Shown: piece by piece, positions 60,306-64,000 of the stretch
Layout of the letters: the number at the start of each line of letters is the position of its first letter
Position numbering within the stretch: position 1 is the stretch's first letter
Assembly (NCBI GenBank): GCA_964528575.1
Contig: CAZGTQ010000053.1
Location: 1 to 64,000 of the forward strand
Origin: CAZGTQ01 sp964528575
GTDB taxonomy: Bacteria > Planctomycetota > UBA1135 > GCA-002686595
Reading direction: 5' to 3'
DNA length: 64,000 bases
Notes under the pieces: generated by a model
The model's database searches: none
Told to the model about the DNA's origin: nothing
Seen by the model: only the letters and a program-made list of their open reading frames with translations
Position numbers and translations under genes: made by a program

Positions 60306-60791
60306 ATGACCAGTCTCCACGACTTCACGGCGCGGACGATCGAAGGCGACGAGCGCTCGCTCGCGGACTACGCCGGCAAGGTCGTGCTCGTCGTCAACGT
60401 CGCGTCGCAGTGCGGCCTGACGCCGCAGTACGCGGGGCTGCAAGAGCTGTACGAGGGCTACCGCGAGCGCGGTCTCGAGGTGCTCGGGTTCCCGTGCAAC
60501 CAGTTCATGGGGCAGGAGCCGGGCACCGAGGACGAGATCAAGTCGTTCTGCGAGACGAGCTACGGCGTGACGTTCCCGATGTTCGCCAAGCTCGACGTGA
60601 ACGGGCCGGCACGGCACCCGCTCTACGCCTGGCTCACGTCGCAGGACGCCCGCCCCGAGGGCGCCGGCGACGTGAAGTGGAACTTCGGCAAGTTCGTCGT
60701 CGCCAAGGACGGGACGGTGCTCGCCCGGTTCGATCCGAAGACCGAGCCCGGATCCGACGCGCTGGTCGGGCGGATCGAGAGCGCGCTCTGA
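60306..60791 (+). CDS. Glutathione peroxidase family protein
   Basis: A 161-residue thiol peroxidase of the glutathione peroxidase family. The catalytic set is Cys36 (NVASQCGLT), Gln66 (FPCNQF), Trp125 and Asn126 (VKWNFGKF). Cysteine replaces selenocysteine, as in most bacterial members, which usually use thioredoxin. Cys64 and Cys82 are possible resolving residues. It is cytoplasmic (no signal). Length fits the family. Co-transcribed with the PhnB-like gene and followed by a strong hairpin. Confidence 0.93.
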   Translation: MTSLHDFTARTIEGDERSLADYAGKVVLVVNVASQCGLTPQYAGLQELYEGYRERGLEVLGFPCNQFMGQEPGTEDEIKSFCETSYGVTFPMFAKLDVNGPARHPLYAWLTSQDARPEGAGDVKWNFGKFVVAKDGTVLARFDPKTEPGSDALVGRIESAL

Positions 60792-60817
60792 GGCAGCCGG
60801 CCCCCGTCGCGTGAAGG

Positions 60818-60847
60818 TCGGGCCGGTCGCTTCGGGGACCGGCCCGA
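60818..60847 (+). terminator. Hairpin terminator after glutathione peroxidase
   Basis: A perfect 11-bp stem TCGGGCCGGTC/GACCGGCCCGA with an 8-base loop, 27 bases past the stop. No U-tract. The next gene starts 95 bases on, so it separates the two transcripts. Confidence 0.65.
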
Positions 60848-60942
60848 GCTGCTACTCTCATTGCCGCCCGGTCGGCCCCCCGTTCGCGATCTTTCACGTC
60901 GCGGCCTCCGATCGGACTACGTCTCGGCGTGGAGGAACGGCG

Positions 60943-62616
60943 ATGCTCTCTCGAACGGTTTGTCTCGCGGTCGCGGCTCGGCTCGCGATCCTCGCCCCTT
61001 GCGGAGCTTCGGCCGCTGCCCAGGCACAGCCGCTGCGCGAGGTGGCCAAGACCAGCGACCTCGCCGGAGGGCTGGTCGCCGAGCTCGACGACCACGACGC
61101 ATTCGGAGCGGCGCTCGCCGGGTTCGTGCAGGCGGGGCCGGGCGGAGCGCCGGGCATCGCGATCGGCGCGCCCCGCGACGACGCGGGCGGCGGTCCGGGC
61201 GCGGGCGCTGGAGCGGTGTGGCTGCTCACCCTCGATGCGACCGGGAACGCGACCTCGGAGCTGCGCATCGGCGCGGGTCACGGCGGATTCGGCGGCGCGC
61301 TCGACGCGCACGACCGCTTCGGCGCGGCGCTCGCGTTGCTCGGACCGATCGGTCCCGGCCCGCTCGCGGTCGGCGCGCCGGGCGACGACGGCGGCGGCAA
61401 CGGGAGCGGCGCGCTCTGGCTGCTGGACCTCGCGGCGGACGGGAGCGTCGTGTCGCAGCACGAGATCGGCGCGCGCCAGGGCGGCTTCGCGGGTGCGCTC
61501 GATGCGCACGACGCGTTCGGGAGCGCGCTCGCCGTGATCGCGCCGAACGTGCTCGCGGTCGGCGCGCCGGGCGACGACGACGGCGGCAACGGACAGGGCG
61601 CGGTGTGGATCCTCTTCCTCGACGGCGGCGGCGGAGTCGCGTCGCACGTCAAGATCAGCGCGACCGAGGGCGGCTTCGGCGCAGCGCTCGCTCCGCACGA
61701 CGCGTTCGGCAGCTCGCTCGCGTTGCTCGGGCCGAGCCTGCTCGCAGTCGGGGCCCCAGGCGACGACGACGGCGGCAACGGACAGGGCGCCGTCTGGCTG
61801 CTCTCGCTCGACGCACACGGCGGCGTGGTCGGTCAGAGCAAGATCAGCGCGACGGCGGGCGGCTTCACCGGAGCGCTCGCTGCGCACGACGCCTTCGGCT
61901 CCGCCGTCGTCGCCCTCGGCGACCTCGACGGGGACGGCGTGGGCGAGCTCGGCGTCGGGGCGCCCGGCGACGACGACGGCGGGAGCAATCAGGGCGCGGC
62001 GTGGCTGCTCTTCCTGCGCGCCGACGGCACGGTCGAGTCGCACCGCAAGATCAGCGCGCTCGCCGGCGGTTTCGACGGCGAGTTGGACGCGCACGACGCA
62101 TTCGGCTCCGCGCTGGCCTTGCTGGCCGACCTCGACGGCGACGGCGTGACGGAGATCGCGTCCGGAGCGCCCGGCGACGACGACGGCGGCGCGGGCCGCG
62201 GCGCGAGCTGGTCCTTGTTCCCGCGCGGCGCGGTCCAGGAGCTCCTGCTCGGGTCGAACATCAACCCGCAGATCCTGCAGCAGGGTCTGTCGACGCCCAG
62301 CCTCGGCGGCATCTGGGACCCGCTGCTCGTCATCTCCGGCGACGGGAAGCCGCTCGTCAACTTCCTCGCGCTCTCGCGCGAGCCGGACATGATCAGCGCG
62401 AAGGCGCTGGGCATCGAGGGCGAGATCCTGATCAGCATCGCGCCGGAGGACTTCCTCGGGTGCGTCTTCGCTGCGCCGGGCGACCGCTTCGAGATCCAGA
62501 TCCCGGGCAACGTCGATTTGGTCGGCGAGGAGCTCTACTGCCAGTCGGCGATCGTCGGTCCGACCGGCTCCATCGAGACGCTGACGAACGCGCTCGCGGG
62601 CGAGATCGGCTTCTAG
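60943..62616 (+). CDS. Secreted FG-GAP-like repeat protein
   Basis: A 557-residue exported protein (signal ending ASAAAQ) with GGAGGAACGG before the ATG. It has six tandem units of about 60 residues of the integrin-like FG-GAP kind: FGSALALLGP or FGAALALLGP, then VGAPGDDDGGNGQGAVWLL and KISA, with a calcium-loop-like DLDGDGVGELGVG in two units. These form a beta-propeller. A C-terminal module follows (GIEGEILISIAPEDFLGC, then VGEELYCQSAIVGPT and ETLTNALAGEIGF) that resembles the ends of other secreted proteins here. Likely a surface protein. Confidence 0.88.
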   Translation: MLSRTVCLAVAARLAILAPCGASAAAQAQPLREVAKTSDLAGGLVAELDDHDAFGAALAGFVQAGPGGAPGIAIGAPRDDAGGGPGAGAGAVWLLTLDATGNATSELRIGAGHGGFGGALDAHDRFGAALALLGPIGPGPLAVGAPGDDGGGNGSGALWLLDLAADGSVVSQHEIGARQGGFAGALDAHDAFGSALAVIAPNVLAVGAPGDDDGGNGQGAVWILFLDGGGGVASHVKISATEGGFGAALAPHDAFGSSLALLGPSLLAVGAPGDDDGGNGQGAVWLLSLDAHGGVVGQSKISATAGGFTGALAAHDAFGSAVVALGDLDGDGVGELGVGAPGDDDGGSNQGAAWLLFLRADGTVESHRKISALAGGFDGELDAHDAFGSALALLADLDGDGVTEIASGAPGDDDGGAGRGASWSLFPRGAVQELLLGSNINPQILQQGLSTPSLGGIWDPLLVISGDGKPLVNFLALSREPDMISAKALGIEGEILISIAPEDFLGCVFAAPGDRFEIQIPGNVDLVGEELYCQSAIVGPTGSIETLTNALAGEIGF

Positions 62617-62638
62617 TTTCCAGTCCGGACCATTCATG

Positions 62639-62667
62639 AGGCTTCGACGACCGTCTCGGCGAAGCCT
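62639..62667. terminator. Hairpin between convergent genes
   Basis: An 8-bp perfect stem AGGCTTCG/CGAAGCCT with a 13-base loop, between the stop at 62616 and the stop of the minus-strand gene at 62687. Confidence 0.55.
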
Positions 62668-62686
62668 GTGAAGGCCGGGGGTCGTA

Positions 62687-64000
62687 TCACCGCCCCTGGT
62701 CCGCCGCGCGCCCCGCGACGATCTCGTCGAGGAGCGCGCGGCGCGCGTCGCGGTCGGCGCTCGCCGTAGGGGTCCGCTCCACGAGCTCCCGCGCGTGCGG
62801 CTCCGCGTCCGCGAAGCGTCCCTGCGCGCGGTACAGTTCGGCCAGGCTCTGCAGGAGCGCCAGCGTGTTCGGGTGGTCGTTGCCCAGCGCCGAACGGTGG
62901 CGCTCGAGCGTCAGCACGAAGAGCGCCTCCGCCTCGTCGATGCGCCCCTGCGCGACGTACACGGAAGCGAGGCCGTTCTGCGCCGCGAGCGTGTTCGGGT
63001 GCTGCTCGCCGCGCACGCGACGCGAGACGTCGGCCGCCTCGACGAAGAGCGGCTCGGCCTCGTCGTAGCGCTCCTGCATCTTGTACAGGCCCGCCACGTT
63101 CGTCAGCACGGCGAGCGTGTGCGAGTGCTCTGCGCCCAAGGACGCGCGGTAGCCCTCCAGCGCCTCGACGTACAGCGGCTCGGCTTCGCCGTAGCGCCGT
63201 TGGAGCATGCGCAGGTAGGCCGAGTCGTTCAGCGAGATCAACGTGTCGGGATGCTGCGGGCCGAGCACGCGCCGGCGTCCCTCGAGCGCCTGCTCGTACA
63301 GACGCTCGGCCTCGTCGTAGCGCCGCTCGAGCAAGTGGACGCTCGCGAGGTCGTTGAGCGCCCGCAGCGTGTCGGGATGGTCGTCTCCGCGCACCCGCCT
63401 GCCGCGGGCCAGCACGTCCTCGATCAGGGGCCGCGCCTCGCCGTAGCGCGCTTGCTTGCGATACACCTGCGCCAGCTCGTTGAGGGCGACGAGCGTGTCG
63501 AGGTCATCGGGTCCGTGCAGCCGCTCGCGCGTCTCGAGCAGGTCGCGATACAGCGCCTCTGCCTCGTCGTAGCGACCTTGGTAGAAGCGCAGGCGCGCGA
63601 GCTCGCCGCGCGTGCGCAGAGTGAGCGGCGCCGCCTCTCCCAGCGTGCGGCGCTCGATCGCGAGCGCCTCCTCGAGGAGCGGCTCCGCGTCGTCGTAGCG
63701 CGCCTGGGCGCGGTACACCCGCCCGAGGTCGTTCTGCGACTCGAGCGTGTCAGGGTGCTCGCGCCCGACTCGCTCCCGCCGGTCCTTCCACGCGCGCTCG
63801 TACAGCGGCTCCGCGTCCGCGTACAGGCCGAGCGAGTGGTACGCCTCGCCGATCCCGTCCATCAGACGCGACCAGACGAGCCCGTCCTCGCCGCGGTACG
63901 TCTCGATCGTCGCCGCGCCGCGGTCGAGGAGCTCCTTCGCGGTGACCGTCTCGCCGCGCGCTCGGCGCGGGTCGGGCGACTCGAACAGGCCGACGAGGAA
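62687..64000 (-). CDS. TPR-repeat part of a probable serine/threonine kinase (5' end outside the window)
   Basis: The frame stays open to the right edge, so the first part of the gene is missing. At the visible start the protein reads FLVGLFESPDPRRARGETVT, then AKELLDRGAATIE, the linker that follows the transmembrane helix in kinase-TPR proteins of Planctomycetota. After it, about nine kinesin-light-chain-like TPR units follow (YDEAEPLYEEAL and G.DHPDTL.ALNDLA patterns) to the end. This mirrors the C-terminal half of the kinase at 42.3 kb. A kinase domain is therefore predicted beyond the edge, not seen. Confidence 0.8.
   Translation of the reverse strand, partial: FLVGLFESPDPRRARGETVTAKELLDRGAATIETYRGEDGLVWSRLMDGIGEAYHSLGLYADAEPLYERAWKDRRERVGREHPDTLESQNDLGRVYRAQARYDDAEPLLEEALAIERRTLGEAAPLTLRTRGELARLRFYQGRYDEAEALYRDLLETRERLHGPDDLDTLVALNELAQVYRKQARYGEARPLIEDVLARGRRVRGDDHPDTLRALNDLASVHLLERRYDEAERLYEQALEGRRRVLGPQHPDTLISLNDSAYLRMLQRRYGEAEPLYVEALEGYRASLGAEHSHTLAVLTNVAGLYKMQERYDEAEPLFVEAADVSRRVRGEQHPNTLAAQNGLASVYVAQGRIDEAEALFVLTLERHRSALGNDHPNTLALLQSLAELYRAQGRFADAEPHARELVERTPTASADRDARRALLDEIVAGRAADQGR

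Overview
The window is very GC-rich (most coding third positions are G or C) and gene-dense. It carries 53 protein-gene entries, counting two edge fragments, two pieces of one apparently broken gene and one degraded tail. The content suggests a marine-type Planctomycetota bacterium: serine/threonine kinases fused to TPR arrays, a lipoprotein sulfatase-like hydrolase, a DUF1570-like peptidase, ECF sigma factors with odd partners, and many secreted beta-helix and repeat proteins with signal peptides. No rRNA, tRNA, CRISPR array, phage or insertion sequence was recognised. The phylum call is inference from gene content; no marker gene is present to fix it.

Left part (1-13.6 kb): the end of an Hpt phosphotransfer protein and a 1-Cys peroxiredoxin face a minus-strand run (AAC(6')-like acetyltransferase, SRPBCC protein, MFS transporter, HrpB helicase). 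From 6.1 kb a plus-strand run follows: DUF1858/DUF2249-like protein, sulfatase-like lipoprotein, SnoaL-like lipoprotein, class II glutamine amidotransferase, a disrupted secreted protein, an arylsulfotransferase-like lipoprotein, a DUF4920 lipoprotein and a cysteine desulfurase ending at a strong hairpin.

Middle part (13.6-35.8 kb): three tandem paralogous secreted proteins, each with a duplicated domain; an ECF sigma factor fused through a membrane segment to carboxypeptidase-regulatory-like domains; a secreted beta-helix protein; a two-gene unit of a membrane PH-like protein and a Vms1-like (VLRF1) release-factor-like protein; three tandem right-handed beta-helix paralogues; two paralogous secreted proteins; and a DUF455 ferritin-like/ATP-grasp pair.

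Right part (36-64 kb): a porin-like outer membrane protein, a transglutaminase lipoprotein and a tightly overlapped sulfur-relay set (Cys-rich TusA-domain protein, DsrE protein, and a TusA domain fused to the zinc-binding half of cobalamin-independent methionine synthase). This set is the best candidate for an undescribed system here. Then come a kinase-TPR protein, a hairpin repeat array, a serine beta-lactamase-like hydrolase, a 2215-residue secreted protein with seven units of about 210 residues, an ECF sigma factor with two tandem small membrane proteins, a thioredoxin-fold protein, a DUF1570-like peptidase, VOC and glutathione peroxidase genes, an FG-GAP-like secreted protein and, running off the right edge, the TPR half of another protein, probably a kinase.

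Many neighbouring genes overlap as ATGA or GTGA, so translational coupling is common. Several genes end at perfect hairpins lacking a U-tract. At least eight secreted proteins of different architecture seem to share a C-terminal module, which may be a sorting or cell-surface signal.
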